Below, piece after piece: positions 8,197 to 19,240 of a stretch of DNA of 64,000 bases (the first letter of the stretch is position 1; the number at the start of each line of letters is the position of its first letter). This stretch comes from Pseudonocardia autotrophica (lineage in GTDB: Bacteria; Actinomycetota; Actinomycetes; Mycobacteriales; Pseudonocardiaceae), in the NCBI RefSeq assembly GCF_000717175.1, contig NZ_JNYD01000008.1, forward strand, positions 124,001-188,000, written 5' to 3'. Both the position numbers and the translations under genes were made by a program. The notes under the pieces are model-generated. The model was given only the letters and a program-made list of their open reading frames with translations. It was not told where the DNA came from and made no database searches.

Positions 8197-9027
8197 GTGC
8201 CGACCGAGCAGGTCCTGCGACCCGACACCCGGACCGGGCCCGGCCGCCGGTTCGAGGAGTTCACGGTCGGGGAGCGCTTCACGAGTGCGCCCCGGACCGT
8301 CACGGCCGAGGACCTCGCGGACTTCACCCGGCTCTCCGGTGACGACCACCCGCTGCACGCGGGCCCGGACGGCATCCTGCAGGGCCCGTTCGGCCTCGCC
8401 GTCGCGATGGGCCTGCTGCAGTCCCTCGGTCTGCACGGCTCGGCGATCCGCGGGCTGCTCGACACGCACTGGAGCTACCGGCTCCCGCTGCGCGTCGGCG
8501 ACACGGTGCACCTGGAGATGACGGTCGTGCGCTGCCGGCGCACCCGCAAGGGCGACCGCGGAGTGGTCACCCGGCACATGCGGTTGGTCGACGAGCAGGG
8601 GCGCACCGTGCAGGAGGGGACCACCTCCGCGTTGGTCGACGCCGCGGGCCCGGGCCCCGAGCCGGTCGGCCGCGCCTTCGGCACCGTCGCGTGGGGCGAG
8701 GCGCTCGTCGCGGCGCTGGCGCCGGAGTTCGCCGAGTCGCTGGCCACCTGGGACGGGGCGATCGGGCTGCGCGCCGGCGAGCACGAGGTCTGCCTGCGGG
8801 TCTACCGCGGCAGGGTCATCGAGGTGGCCTCCCGCGCGGCGCTGGGCCCCACGTTCACCGTCGAGGCGGACGAGCTCACCTGGACCGAGCTGGTCACCGC
8901 CCCGGCCAACGAGTTCACCCGCTTCGCCATGTCCGGCCGGTTCGGGATGCGGGGCAATGGCTACGAGTACCTGCGCCTGACGAAGGCCCTGCACCTGATC
9001 GTCGACGCGGCCCGGGGGATCGCATGA
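8197..9027 (+). CDS. MaoC-like (R)-hydratase domain fused to an SCP2-like lipid-carrier domain
   Basis: A 276-residue protein. Residues about 15-150 form a hot-dog MaoC/hydratase-2 domain: FTRLSGDDHPLH carries the Asp and His of the hydratase motif (Asn of the consensus is His here). Residues about 165-276 (from WDGAIGLRAGEHEVCLRVY to LTKALHLIVDAARGIA) look like a sterol-carrier-2-like fold. Likely hydrates a 2-enoyl-CoA that the SCP2 part presents. Start GTG 8197 has GAGAGGGGG upstream. First gene of a three-gene operon with 4-base ATGA overlaps, behind operator C. The SCP2 assignment is by pattern only and is the weaker part. Confidence 0.7.
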   Translation: MPTEQVLRPDTRTGPGRRFEEFTVGERFTSAPRTVTAEDLADFTRLSGDDHPLHAGPDGILQGPFGLAVAMGLLQSLGLHGSAIRGLLDTHWSYRLPLRVGDTVHLEMTVVRCRRTRKGDRGVVTRHMRLVDEQGRTVQEGTTSALVDAAGPGPEPVGRAFGTVAWGEALVAALAPEFAESLATWDGAIGLRAGEHEVCLRVYRGRVIEVASRAALGPTFTVEADELTWTELVTAPANEFTRFAMSGRFGMRGNGYEYLRLTKALHLIVDAARGIA

Positions 9028-9845
9028 GGTACATCGGGATCGGCGGCGCGCTGGCGTTCGTCGAGGAGCACGGGGCGGGCGGGCAGGACGGGGCCGGCAC
9101 GCCGGTGCTCTGCCTGCACACCGCGGGGCAGAGCGGGGTGCAGTGGCGCCACGTCGCGCCGGCGCTGGCCGCCCGCGGTTTCCGGGTCGTGGTGCCGGAC
9201 CTGCCCGGCCACGGCCGGTCCGAGCCCGCGCCGGGTGGCCCGGTCACCGACCTCGGCGACTACGCCGCCTGGTGCCTCGAGCTGATCGACGCGCTGGGGC
9301 TGGAGCGCCCGTACGTCGTCGGCTGCTCGATCGGCGGGAAGATCACCCTCGACCTGGCCGCGCGCGCGTCGGACCGGCTCGCGGGCGTGGTGGCGATGGC
9401 GGCGAACGCCTGGACCGGCGGCACGCCCTCGGAGCGGGGGCTGCGCCGCGAGCTGGCCGACGTCGCCGCCCCGAGCCGGACGGACCGGACCCACCTGGGG
9501 ACGCTCGCCGTCGTCGGGCGGTCGGTGCCGGCCGAGCGGGCCGAGCTGATCGCGACCATGCACCGCCGCGAGGACCCGGCGGTCTCGAACTCGGACCTGA
9601 TCGGCTGGACCACGCACGACCTGCGCGAGCGCCTCGGCGGGGTGAGCTGCCCGGCGCACCTGGTCGTCGGCGCCGACGACCTGTGGGTCCCGGCCGCCGG
9701 CACGGCCGCGGCGGCCGCGCTGATCCCCGGCGCGCGGTGCACGGTGCTCGACGGGATCGGGCACTATCCGATGGAGGAGATCGAGGGCTTCGACGGCGTG
9801 CTCGCGGGCTGGCTGGCGGAGCTCGGGAGCGAGGTGGCGGCATGA
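9024..9845 (+). CDS. Alpha/beta hydrolase
   Basis: A 273-residue alpha/beta-hydrolase fold enzyme. Oxyanion segment LHTAGQSGVQW near residue 35, nucleophile serine in VGCSIGGK (GxSxG) near 96, acid in VVGADDLWVP near 214, and catalytic histidine in DGIGHYPMEE near 245: a full triad. Starts with ATG overlapping the upstream stop and ends the same way into the ligase gene, so the three are translationally coupled. Similar to 3-oxoadipate enol-lactonase-like hydrolases, but the substrate (ester, lactone or C-C bond) cannot be fixed. Confidence 0.85.
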   Translation: MRYIGIGGALAFVEEHGAGGQDGAGTPVLCLHTAGQSGVQWRHVAPALAARGFRVVVPDLPGHGRSEPAPGGPVTDLGDYAAWCLELIDALGLERPYVVGCSIGGKITLDLAARASDRLAGVVAMAANAWTGGTPSERGLRRELADVAAPSRTDRTHLGTLAVVGRSVPAERAELIATMHRREDPAVSNSDLIGWTTHDLRERLGGVSCPAHLVVGADDLWVPAAGTAAAAALIPGARCTVLDGIGHYPMEEIEGFDGVLAGWLAELGSEVAA

Positions 9846-11527
9846 GCGAGGTCGCGAGCGGGACGGACGAGGAGCGCGAGCCGCTCGTCGCGCCGCATCA
9901 CGTGTCCGCCCTCCCGGCGCCCGGCCCGGTGCCGCGGGACCTCCCCGACCTGCTCGGCCGCATCGCCGCGCGGGACCCGGACGCGGTCGTCGTGCTGGAC
10001 AAGGGCCCGGCGGGCGAGCGGATCCCGGTCACCCGCGGCGAGCTGTGGCGCCGCACCGGCGCGCTCGCCGAGGAGCTGCGCACCCGCGGGATCGGCGCCG
10101 GCGACTGCGTCGCCGTGTGGATGCCCAACTGGAGCGACGCGCTGGCCTGGCAGTTCGCCGTCGCCGCGCGCGGGGCGCACGTCATCGGGATCAACACCCG
10201 GTACAACGTCGAGGAGGTCCGGCACGTCCTCGACCGCGCCCGCCCGAAGCTCGTCGCCCTGGCCCACGACTTCCACGGCCTCGACCTGCTCGCCCGGCTG
10301 AAGGAGGCGATCGGCGACGGGCCCGCCCCGCCGGTCGCCGTCGTCGCCGGACCGGGCCGGGAGGCGCCGGACCCGGCGGTCGCCGACGTCGGCGGGGGCG
10401 CGTGGGTGCCCACCCTGGCGGACGGCTCGATCGACGGCACGGTGCCCGGGTCGGACCCGGCGGACCTCGCCGTGGCGTTCACGACCTCCGGCTCGACGGG
10501 CATGCCGAAGCTCGCCGCGCACTCGGCGACCGGCGTGCTCACCCACGCGGCCGCCGACGCCGCCACGATCGGGATCACCGAGGGCGAGCACGTGCTCTGC
10601 GCGCTCCCGCTGTCCGGTGTGTTCGGCTACCAGACCGCGATGGCCGCGCTGGCCGCCGGCGGGGTCTGTGTCTTCGCCCCGGTCTTCTCGGCCGACGCGG
10701 TGCTCGACGACATGGAGTCCCTGCGCGTCACCCACGTCGTCGGCGGCGACGACCTGGTGCTGCGGCTCGCCGACGCCTGGCGGAAGGGCCGGCGGGACCT
10801 GTCGGCCTGGCGCTGGTGGGGCGTGGCGGACTTCCAGGGCCGCTCCCGCGAGCTCGCCGTGTGGGCGCGGGACGAGTTCGGCACGCTGACCTCGGGCGTC
10901 TACGGCTCGTCGGAGCTGTTCGCGCTCACCTCCCACTGGCCGCACGACGAGCCGGAGCCGGCCCGCTGGGTCGGCGGCGGCCGCGTCGTCCACCCCGGGA
11001 TCGAGGTGCGGGTGGCCGACCCGGTCACCGAGGAGGTGCTCGCCCCCGGGCACGAGGGCGAGCTGCAGTTCCGCGGGCCCAACGTGGTCGACGCCTACCT
11101 GGGCGCCGAGGTCCCCGACGCGTTCACCCGGGACGGCTGGTTCCACTCCGGGGACCTCGGCACGATCGTCGACGACGGGGTGTTCGCCTACGTCTGCCGG
11201 ATGGGCGACGCCCTGCGCCTGCACGGTTTCCTGGTCGACCCCGCGGAGATCGAGGTGCGGCTGGCCGCGCACCCGGACGTGCACACCGCGAAGGTCGTCG
11301 GGGTGCCGGACGCGTCCGGGGCCACGGTCGCGATCGGCTTCGTGGTGCCCGAGGAGGACCGCGCGCCGGACCCGACCGCGCTCCGGGCCTGGTGCGCCGA
11401 GGGGCTGGCCAAGTTCAAGGTGCCCGAGACGGTGCACGTCATCGAGGCGATGCCGACCACCTCGGGCACCAACGGCACCAAGATCCGCGCCGCCGCGCTG
11501 CGGGAGTGGGCCGCCGCCGCACGGTGA
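9842..11527 (+). CDS. AMP-dependent acyl-CoA synthetase/ligase
   Basis: A 561-residue adenylate-forming enzyme that would couple a carboxylic acid to CoA. It has the P-loop FTTSGSTGMPKLAAH (near residue 215), the adenine motif GVYGSSE, the DGWFHSGDLG motif near 435, and the C-terminal lysine in NGTKIR near 546. Last gene of the TetR-controlled operon. In the pathway the MFS importer brings in an acid, this ligase activates it, and the MaoC domain and hydrolase process the CoA ester; this order is inferred from gene content. Closest to cyclohexanecarboxylate/short-chain acid ligases in general look, without a defined substrate. Confidence 0.88.
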   Translation: MSEVASGTDEEREPLVAPHHVSALPAPGPVPRDLPDLLGRIAARDPDAVVVLDKGPAGERIPVTRGELWRRTGALAEELRTRGIGAGDCVAVWMPNWSDALAWQFAVAARGAHVIGINTRYNVEEVRHVLDRARPKLVALAHDFHGLDLLARLKEAIGDGPAPPVAVVAGPGREAPDPAVADVGGGAWVPTLADGSIDGTVPGSDPADLAVAFTTSGSTGMPKLAAHSATGVLTHAAADAATIGITEGEHVLCALPLSGVFGYQTAMAALAAGGVCVFAPVFSADAVLDDMESLRVTHVVGGDDLVLRLADAWRKGRRDLSAWRWWGVADFQGRSRELAVWARDEFGTLTSGVYGSSELFALTSHWPHDEPEPARWVGGGRVVHPGIEVRVADPVTEEVLAPGHEGELQFRGPNVVDAYLGAEVPDAFTRDGWFHSGDLGTIVDDGVFAYVCRMGDALRLHGFLVDPAEIEVRLAAHPDVHTAKVVGVPDASGATVAIGFVVPEEDRAPDPTALRAWCAEGLAKFKVPETVHVIEAMPTTSGTNGTKIRAAALREWAAAAR

Positions 11528-13909
<2,382 letters not shown>

Positions 13910-14075
13910 CACGCGTCAGCACTTGGAGGGATCTCCCGGCCCGGTCGCGCGGACCCGCGCGAGGGGCCCACTAGGCTCGCGGCTTCCGCTCCCCGCACGG
14001 GCCTGACCGGTCGTCGCGCCGTCCGGTGCCTCCGTGGGTGCGGCGCGGAATCGTTGCGGAGACGGAGGAGGCAGG

Positions 14076-14798
14076 GTGCTGCAGGCGGTTCTGAACGGTT
14101 CGCGTCCGGAGGACGCGCACCCGGCGCTGCCCGTCCTCGCCCGGCACCTCGCGCGGGACGCCCGCGCGGTCGCCCGCCTCGGCGTCGGCTCCGTGCACGT
14201 CCACCCGCGCGACCCGCTCGGCCACGAGACGATCGACCCGGTGCACGTGGGCGACGCGGTCGCGCTCATCCGCCAGGAGGCGCCCGGCGTCGAGATCGGC
14301 GTGACCACCGGCCGGTGGATCCAGCCGGACCCGAACCTGCGCATCGAGGCCGTCCTGAGCTGGGGCCGGCTCGGCCTCGGCAAGCCGGACGTCTGCTCGG
14401 TCAACGTGCACGAGAAGGGCTGGGTCGAGGTCTGCAAGGCGGCGGCGTCGGTGGGCATCGGCGTCGAGCTCGGCGTGTGGACCAGCGGCGACGCCGTCAC
14501 GCTGCGGCAGAGCGGGGTCCCGCCGCGCACCGTGCGCGTGCTCGCCGAGTCGACCGTGGTGTCGGACCCGGAGACCGCGGTCGCCGAGGCCGTCCGGATC
14601 GTGCGCGCGCTCGGCCAGCTGCCCGTGCCGGTGCTGCTGCACGGCGAGGAGGACGGCGCCTGGCCGGTGCTGGAGTACGCGCTGCGGATGGGCGTCGACA
14701 CCCGCATCGGCTTCGAGGACGTCCTGGTCCGGCCGGACGGCTGGCTCGCCACGGGCAACGACGACCTCGTCCGCGCCGCCCTCGCCATCCGCGTCTGA
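14076..14798 (+). CDS. BKACE family protein (3-keto-5-aminohexanoate cleavage enzyme-like)
   Basis: A 240-residue TIM-barrel protein of the DUF849/BKACE family, which condenses a beta-keto acid with acetyl-CoA and splits off acetoacetate, using Zn or another metal. The metal-binding HVHPRD motif is in GSVHVHPRD near residue 40; VLLHGEEDGAWPVLEYALRM and TRIGFEDVLV carry the conserved His and Glu-Asp residues near the end. Shorter than the 270-300 residues of the founding enzyme, as in a common actinobacterial subgroup. GTG 14076 has GGAGGAGG upstream. It stands alone between ligA and a reductase; the keto acid substrate is unknown. Confidence 0.82.
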   Translation: MLQAVLNGSRPEDAHPALPVLARHLARDARAVARLGVGSVHVHPRDPLGHETIDPVHVGDAVALIRQEAPGVEIGVTTGRWIQPDPNLRIEAVLSWGRLGLGKPDVCSVNVHEKGWVEVCKAAASVGIGVELGVWTSGDAVTLRQSGVPPRTVRVLAESTVVSDPETAVAEAVRIVRALGQLPVPVLLHGEEDGAWPVLEYALRMGVDTRIGFEDVLVRPDGWLATGNDDLVRAALAIRV

Positions 14799-14804
14799 GG
14801 TCCG

Positions 14805-14853
14805 TCCGAGCGACGCACGAACGACGGGGAAATCCCGGGAGTTCCCGCTCGGA
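14805..14853 (+). terminator. Possible hairpin terminator after the BKACE gene
   Basis: Arms TCCGAGCG (14805-14812) and CGCTCGGA (14846-14853) enclose a second small CCCGGG-containing hairpin, 7 bases after the stop codon. No T-run follows, so it may be a weak or Rho-assisted end. Confidence 0.4.
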
Positions 14854-14880
14854 GCGATCGTCACGCCCGCCCGTCGAGCT

Positions 14881-14896
14881 TGTTGGTTGGGCAACA
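14881..14896. promoter_or_regulatory. Possible operator before the ferredoxin reductase-like gene
   Basis: TGTTGGTTGGGCAACA: 5-base inverted arms TGTTG/CAACA around 6 bases, 68 bases before the reductase start and upstream of its -10 (TACCGT, 14951-14956). It stands out as AT-richer than the surroundings. No regulator is adjacent. Confidence 0.3.
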
Positions 14897-14963
14897 GAAA
14901 ACGGCCGCACGCCGTGGTTGTGGTCGTGGTCGTGACCGATCCGTGATCCCTACCGTTGACGTC

Positions 14964-16052
14964 ATGAGCTCCGCAAGCCGGTTTCGGGACAGCCGCGTGG
15001 CCCGGCGTGTCCGGGCCGCCGCCGGGCTGCTGATCACGCCCCTGGTGCCCGACGACGTGTTGGGCACGCTGAACCCGATGTGGTCGCGGTCCGCACCGCG
15101 CGCCCGCGTGGTGCGGGTGGTCCGCGAGACCCCCGACACCACCACGCTCGTGCTGCGCCCGGGCACGCCGTTCGCGCGGCACCTGCCCGGTCAGTACCTC
15201 GGGATCGGACTGCGGATCGACGGCGTCTGGCACTGGCGGACCTACTCGGTCACCTCGCGACCCGGCGACCCGCTGCTGTCCGTCGCCGTCACCGCGGTGC
15301 CCGGCGGGGTCCTGTCCGGCCGGCTCGCGCACGGCACGCCGGTGGGCAGCGTCGTCGGGCTGGGCCCGGCGGCGGGGGAGTTCACGCTCCCGGAGCCCAC
15401 CCCGGAGAAGCTGCTGTTCGTCACCGCGGGCAGCGGCATCACGCCGGTGATGGGGATGCTGCGCTCGCTCGACCCGGCCGCGCTGTCCGGCGCGGTCCTG
15501 GTGCACTGCGACCGCACGCCCGGCGACGTCGTGTTCGGCCCGGAGCTGCGCGCGCTGGCCGCGCGCACCGGGCTGCGGCTCGTCGAGCGGCACACCGCTG
15601 GGGAGGGCCGGCTCACTCCGGACTCCCTCGCCGACGAGGTGCCGGACTGGGCCGTCCGCGAGACCTGGGCCTGCGGGCCCGCCGGTCTGCTGGACACCCT
15701 CGCCGAGCACTGGGAGCGGGCGGGCGACCCCGAGCTGCTGCACGTCGAGCGGTTCGCACCCAGGCGCGTCGGGAGCGCGGACGGTACCGGTGGCCGGATC
15801 ACGTTCGCCACCAGCGGTCTCGTGGCCGACGCCGAGCCCGACACCCCCGTCCTGCTGGCCGGCGAGGCCGCCGGCGCCCTGCTGCCCAACGGCTGCCGCA
15901 TGGGCATCTGCCACACCTGCGTCGGGAAGCTGCAGGCCGGCGCGGTCCGCGACCTGCAGTCCGGCGAGCTGATCGACTCCGCCGACCAGCCCGGCCGCCC
16001 CGTCCGCACCTGCGTCTCCGCTCCCACCGGCGACATCACCCTCGACCTGTAG
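14964..16052 (+). CDS. Flavin oxidoreductase with [2Fe-2S] domain, desaturase electron donor
   Basis: A 362-residue FNR-type reductase with a C-terminal plant-type ferredoxin domain. FAD-binding HWRTYSVTS near residue 95, NAD(P)-binding VTAGSGITPVMGML near 155, and iron-sulfur cysteines in NGCRMGICHTCVGKL with the last Cys in RPVRTCVSAP. It would pass electrons from NAD(P)H to the fatty acid desaturase encoded 64 bases downstream; the pair matches Rv3230c-Rv3229c (the DesA3 system) although that pair lies elsewhere in M. tuberculosis. ATG 14964 follows TACCGT by 7 bases, so the transcript is probably leaderless. Confidence 0.9.
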   Translation: MSSASRFRDSRVARRVRAAAGLLITPLVPDDVLGTLNPMWSRSAPRARVVRVVRETPDTTTLVLRPGTPFARHLPGQYLGIGLRIDGVWHWRTYSVTSRPGDPLLSVAVTAVPGGVLSGRLAHGTPVGSVVGLGPAAGEFTLPEPTPEKLLFVTAGSGITPVMGMLRSLDPAALSGAVLVHCDRTPGDVVFGPELRALAARTGLRLVERHTAGEGRLTPDSLADEVPDWAVRETWACGPAGLLDTLAEHWERAGDPELLHVERFAPRRVGSADGTGGRITFATSGLVADAEPDTPVLLAGEAAGALLPNGCRMGICHTCVGKLQAGAVRDLQSGELIDSADQPGRPVRTCVSAPTGDITLDL

Positions 16053-16116
16053 ACCCGTGCGCGCCGACCGCCCCCGGAGCGGCCGCACCACCCTCACCGA
16101 GCTGGAGAGACACCGC

Positions 16117-17310
16117 ATGTTTCGTCGCGACCCCCGCGCCACCGCCGGGACCGCCACCGAGAACGTCTCCGCCGCCGCGCACCTCACCGACGAGCAGGTC
16201 GAGGCGCTCGGCGCGGAGCTCGACGCGATCCGCGAGGAGGTCGTGGCCTCCCGCGGCGAACGCGACGCCCGCTACATCCACGCCGTGATCCGCGCCCAGC
16301 GCGGGCTGGAGTTCGGGGGCCGCGGCCTGCTGCTCTTCTCGAAGTTCCCGCCGGCCTGGATCGCCGGGACCGCGGCGCTGTCCGTCGCGAAGATCCTCGA
16401 GAACATGGAGCTCGGGCACAACATCCTGCACGGCCAGTGGGACTGGATGCGGGACCCGAAGATCCACTCGACGACCTGGGACTGGGACCACGTCGACCCG
16501 GCCGAGTTCTGGAAGCGCTCGCACAACTACGAGCACCACACCTTCACCAACATCCGCGGCAAGGACCGCGACCTCGGCTACACGGTCATGCGGATCACGC
16601 CGGAGGAGGAGTGGCGGCCGCAGCACCTGTTGCAGCCGCTCACGAACGTCGGCCTGTCGCTGATCTTCGAGTACGGCATCGCGCTGTACGACATCGAGAC
16701 CGACAAGATCAAGAGCGGCGAGAAGACCTGGGCCGAGGCGCGGCCGCAGATCGCCGCGACCCTGCGGAAGATCGGCAAGCAGGCGGCGAAGGACTACGTG
16801 CTGTTCCCGCTGCTGTCCGGGCCGTCGGCGCTGTCGACGCTCGTCGCGAACTTCACCGCCAACACCGTGCGCAACGTCTGGTCCCACGCGGTGATCTTCT
16901 GCGGGCACTTCCCGGACGGCACCGAGACGTTCGAGGAGGAGCGGCTCGAGGGCGAGACCCAGGGCCAGTGGTACATCCGCCAGATGCTCGGCTCGGCGAA
17001 CCTGACCGGCAGCAAGGCGATGCACCTCATGACCGGCAACCTGTCGCACCAGATCGAGCACCACCTCTTCCCCGACCTGCCCAGCAACCGCTACGCCGAG
17101 ATCGCGCCGAAGGTCCGCGAGATCTGCGAGCGCTACGGCCTGCCGTACAACGCGGGGCCACTGCCGACGCAGTACGCGAAGGTCTGGCGCAAGATCATCC
17201 GGCTGGCCTTCCCCGGCGGGCACGAGCGCTACGGCGCCCCGAAGCCCACGCCCCGCAGCCGCATCGGCCGCGCCGTCCGCCGCGCCGCCCCGGCCCGCCT
17301 CGCCGCCTGA
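16117..17310 (+). CDS. Membrane fatty acid (acyl-CoA) desaturase, DesA3-like
   Basis: A 397-residue di-iron membrane desaturase that puts a double bond in a fatty acyl chain using oxygen and electrons from the reductase just upstream. The three histidine boxes are GHNILHGQ near residue 105, SHNYEHH near 142 and LSHQIEHH near 310; hydrophobic segments lie before and between them. ATG 16117 with GGAGAG upstream was chosen over GTG 16057, which has no ribosome site. The C-terminal 30 residues are Arg/Pro-rich. The product is probably oleate or a similar delta-9 acid by analogy. Confidence 0.92.
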   Translation: MFRRDPRATAGTATENVSAAAHLTDEQVEALGAELDAIREEVVASRGERDARYIHAVIRAQRGLEFGGRGLLLFSKFPPAWIAGTAALSVAKILENMELGHNILHGQWDWMRDPKIHSTTWDWDHVDPAEFWKRSHNYEHHTFTNIRGKDRDLGYTVMRITPEEEWRPQHLLQPLTNVGLSLIFEYGIALYDIETDKIKSGEKTWAEARPQIAATLRKIGKQAAKDYVLFPLLSGPSALSTLVANFTANTVRNVWSHAVIFCGHFPDGTETFEEERLEGETQGQWYIRQMLGSANLTGSKAMHLMTGNLSHQIEHHLFPDLPSNRYAEIAPKVREICERYGLPYNAGPLPTQYAKVWRKIIRLAFPGGHERYGAPKPTPRSRIGRAVRRAAPARLAA

Positions 17311-17314
17311 CTTC

Positions 17315-17417
17315 GCACTGAGGAGCCATAACGCGATTTCCGGCCCCGATCTCACGCATTATGGTTCCATAACGCGGATCGGAGGCCGGAATTGGCGCGT
17401 TATGGTTCCATAATGCG
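17315..17417. repeat. Triple-palindrome element, copy I (3 x ATTATGGTTCCATAAC-type, 41-bp phased)
   Basis: Three copies of a palindromic motif lie at 17315-17335 (degenerate left arm), 17356-17376 and 17396-17417, with centres 41 bp apart. The spacers are inverted copies of each other about the middle copy (TTTCCGGCCCCGATC against GATCGGAGGCCGGAA), so about 80 bp can fold as one long stem or three hairpins. It fills the gap between the convergent desaturase and PucR genes. The same element occurs at 28933-29036 and 54436-54540. Confidence 0.85.
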
Positions 17418-18575
17418 TCAGGGTTTCGCGTCGAGGGCGCGCAGGCCGACTGTGAGCTCGAGGCGCTGGGCGGGATCGTCCAGCGCCTCGCCGTAGATCT
17501 CCCGCAGGCTGGTGAGGCGGTAGCGCACCGTCTGCGGGTGCACGTGCAGGGCCGCGGCCGCGGTGCTGACGTCCCCGTGGGCGTCGAGCCACGCCCGCAG
17601 CGTCTCCAGCGCCCGCGCCGCCGCGCCCGAGGGCATGTCCTGCAGCGGCCCGGTGACCCGGTCCCGCAGGTCGGCGGCGAGATCGGGAGCGCCGACGAGC
17701 AGCAGCTCGACGAGGTGCGTGTCGGCCCGCAGGAGCGGGTCGCCGTCCCGGGCGAGCAGCCCCGCCGCGTGCGCCGGCCACGCGGAGCGCGCCCGCGCCG
17801 CCGAGCGGTGCGCCTCGGCCGCCGGCACCACCGGGCCCAGCACCGCGGACCGGTCCCGCAGGGCGGCGCGCACCACCTCGTCGAGCCCGTCCCGCACCGC
17901 GGGCACGAACGCGATCCCGGCCGGGTCGAGGTCCGCGGCCACCGCGCCCGGTATCCGGGCGGCGACCTCCACGGCGTCGTCGACGACGAGCGCCGCCAGC
18001 CGGGCGGGCACGGTCCAGCCCGCCGCGGTCGCCAGCTTCTCGATCTCCGCCGGCTCGACCGGCGGCCGCGCGACCAGGGCCTCGACCAGGACGTTGCGCC
18101 GGGTCTGCAGGGAGCCGGCCTGCATGGCCTCCTCCTGCGCCCACCCGGCGACCGACGCCGCCGAGATCTGCTCGACGTACGAGAACAGCGCCTCGGCCAG
18201 CGCGAAGATGACGTCGGGCGGCAGGGCCCGGGCGACCGGGCTCTCGCCGACCGCCCGCCAGACCGTGCGCGTGCCGACCTGGTAGGCGCTCTGCAGCGCG
18301 GCCAGCGTGCGGCCCTCGCGGTGCTCGACGCGCCCCAGCTCGGCGTAGATCCGGGTGTCCGGCAGCTCCGTGTCCGAGCCCAGCAGCCCGACGAACTGGT
18401 CCAGCGCCACCGAGACGCCCTGGGTGATCCGGTTGCCGAAGTTGCCCTTCAGCGGCCGCGCGTACTCCGCGACCTGCGCCCGGACCTCCGCGATGATCTC
18501 GTCCGTGGCGCCCACGACGTACGGGCGCAGCGCCTTCCCGGCCGTCGACGGGACGCGCGCCCAGGGCCGGTCCAC
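17418..18575 (-). CDS. PucR-type helix-turn-helix transcriptional regulator
   Basis: A 385-residue regulator. The C-terminal PucR/CdaR helix-turn-helix is clear: TLRAWLDAHGDVSTAAAALH followed by VHPQTVRYRL near residues 335-365. The N-terminal two thirds is the GGDEF-like/RsbRD-type sensory region usual for this family (QVAEYARPLKGNFGNRITQG and YQVGTRTVWRAVGE). Start GTG 18575 is the first in frame after the upstream ACT gene stops at 18581, so the genes may be co-transcribed. The target is unknown; it ends against the triple-palindrome element. Confidence 0.8.
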   Translation of the reverse strand: MDRPWARVPSTAGKALRPYVVGATDEIIAEVRAQVAEYARPLKGNFGNRITQGVSVALDQFVGLLGSDTELPDTRIYAELGRVEHREGRTLAALQSAYQVGTRTVWRAVGESPVARALPPDVIFALAEALFSYVEQISAASVAGWAQEEAMQAGSLQTRRNVLVEALVARPPVEPAEIEKLATAAGWTVPARLAALVVDDAVEVAARIPGAVAADLDPAGIAFVPAVRDGLDEVVRAALRDRSAVLGPVVPAAEAHRSAARARSAWPAHAAGLLARDGDPLLRADTHLVELLLVGAPDLAADLRDRVTGPLQDMPSGAAARALETLRAWLDAHGDVSTAAAALHVHPQTVRYRLTSLREIYGEALDDPAQRLELTVGLRALDAKP

Positions 18576-18580
18576 GGCGG

Positions 18581-19240
18581 TCAGGACCCGAGGACCGTCG
18601 CGACGATGCCGGCGAGGTGGGTCAGCCGCGCCAGCTCCGACGGCCGGAACGCCGGCCCGCCCGGACGCCCGACGACCAGCGCCTTCGCGGGCAGCGAGCT
18701 GCCGAACGGCGCGGCGGCCAGCTCGGTGTCGAGCGCGCTCCACGGCTCGGGCACCCAGTGCACCTCGGGGTCGACGATCATCGCCTTGTCCAGCGGCAGC
18801 CACGGCAGGTCGCCCGCCCGCGTCTCCGGCGCGGCCGAGGAGTCGGCCAGCCGGTAGGAGCGGCCCTCCTCGCGCACGGCGACGATCGCCCAGCCCGCGC
18901 GGAACAGCCGCGGGACCTCCTCCGCGAGCCGGGCCAGCCCGTGCTCGGGGTCGGACGCGATCGCGTCGACCAGCTCGAGCTCGCGGTGGGTGTCCAGGCG
19001 CCCGCTGTAGGGCCGCACGGACTCCACCTGCACCCCGGGCACCGACTCGGCCGCGGTGATCAGGACGTCCGGCGGGCGCCCCGACGGCAGCTCGACGGCC
19101 AGGTCGTCGACCGCCTGCCCGTCCGTCCGCTCGACGACGTCGACGCCCAGGATGTCCGCCCCGGCGTCGCCGAGGGCCGTGGCGACGGCGCCCAGGATGC
19201 CCGGTTTGTCCGGCAGGACCACCCGGAGCAGGAACGACAC
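18581..19240 (-). CDS. ACT domain protein (Rv3013 counterpart)
   Basis: A 219-residue protein starting VSFLLRVVLPDKPGILGAVA, a canonical ACT small-molecule-binding domain at residues 1-75, followed by about 140 residues without a catalytic motif that I recognise. ACT domains usually bind amino acids and regulate enzymes or transcription. GTG 19240 has GGGAGG upstream. It is divergent from gatC with 255 bases between, the same arrangement as Rv3013 and Rv3012c, so it could sense an amino acid related to Gln-tRNA synthesis; that is inference. Confidence 0.8.
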   Translation of the reverse strand: MSFLLRVVLPDKPGILGAVATALGDAGADILGVDVVERTDGQAVDDLAVELPSGRPPDVLITAAESVPGVQVESVRPYSGRLDTHRELELVDAIASDPEHGLARLAEEVPRLFRAGWAIVAVREEGRSYRLADSSAAPETRAGDLPWLPLDKAMIVDPEVHWVPEPWSALDTELAAAPFGSSLPAKALVVGRPGGPAFRPSELARLTHLAGIVATVLGS

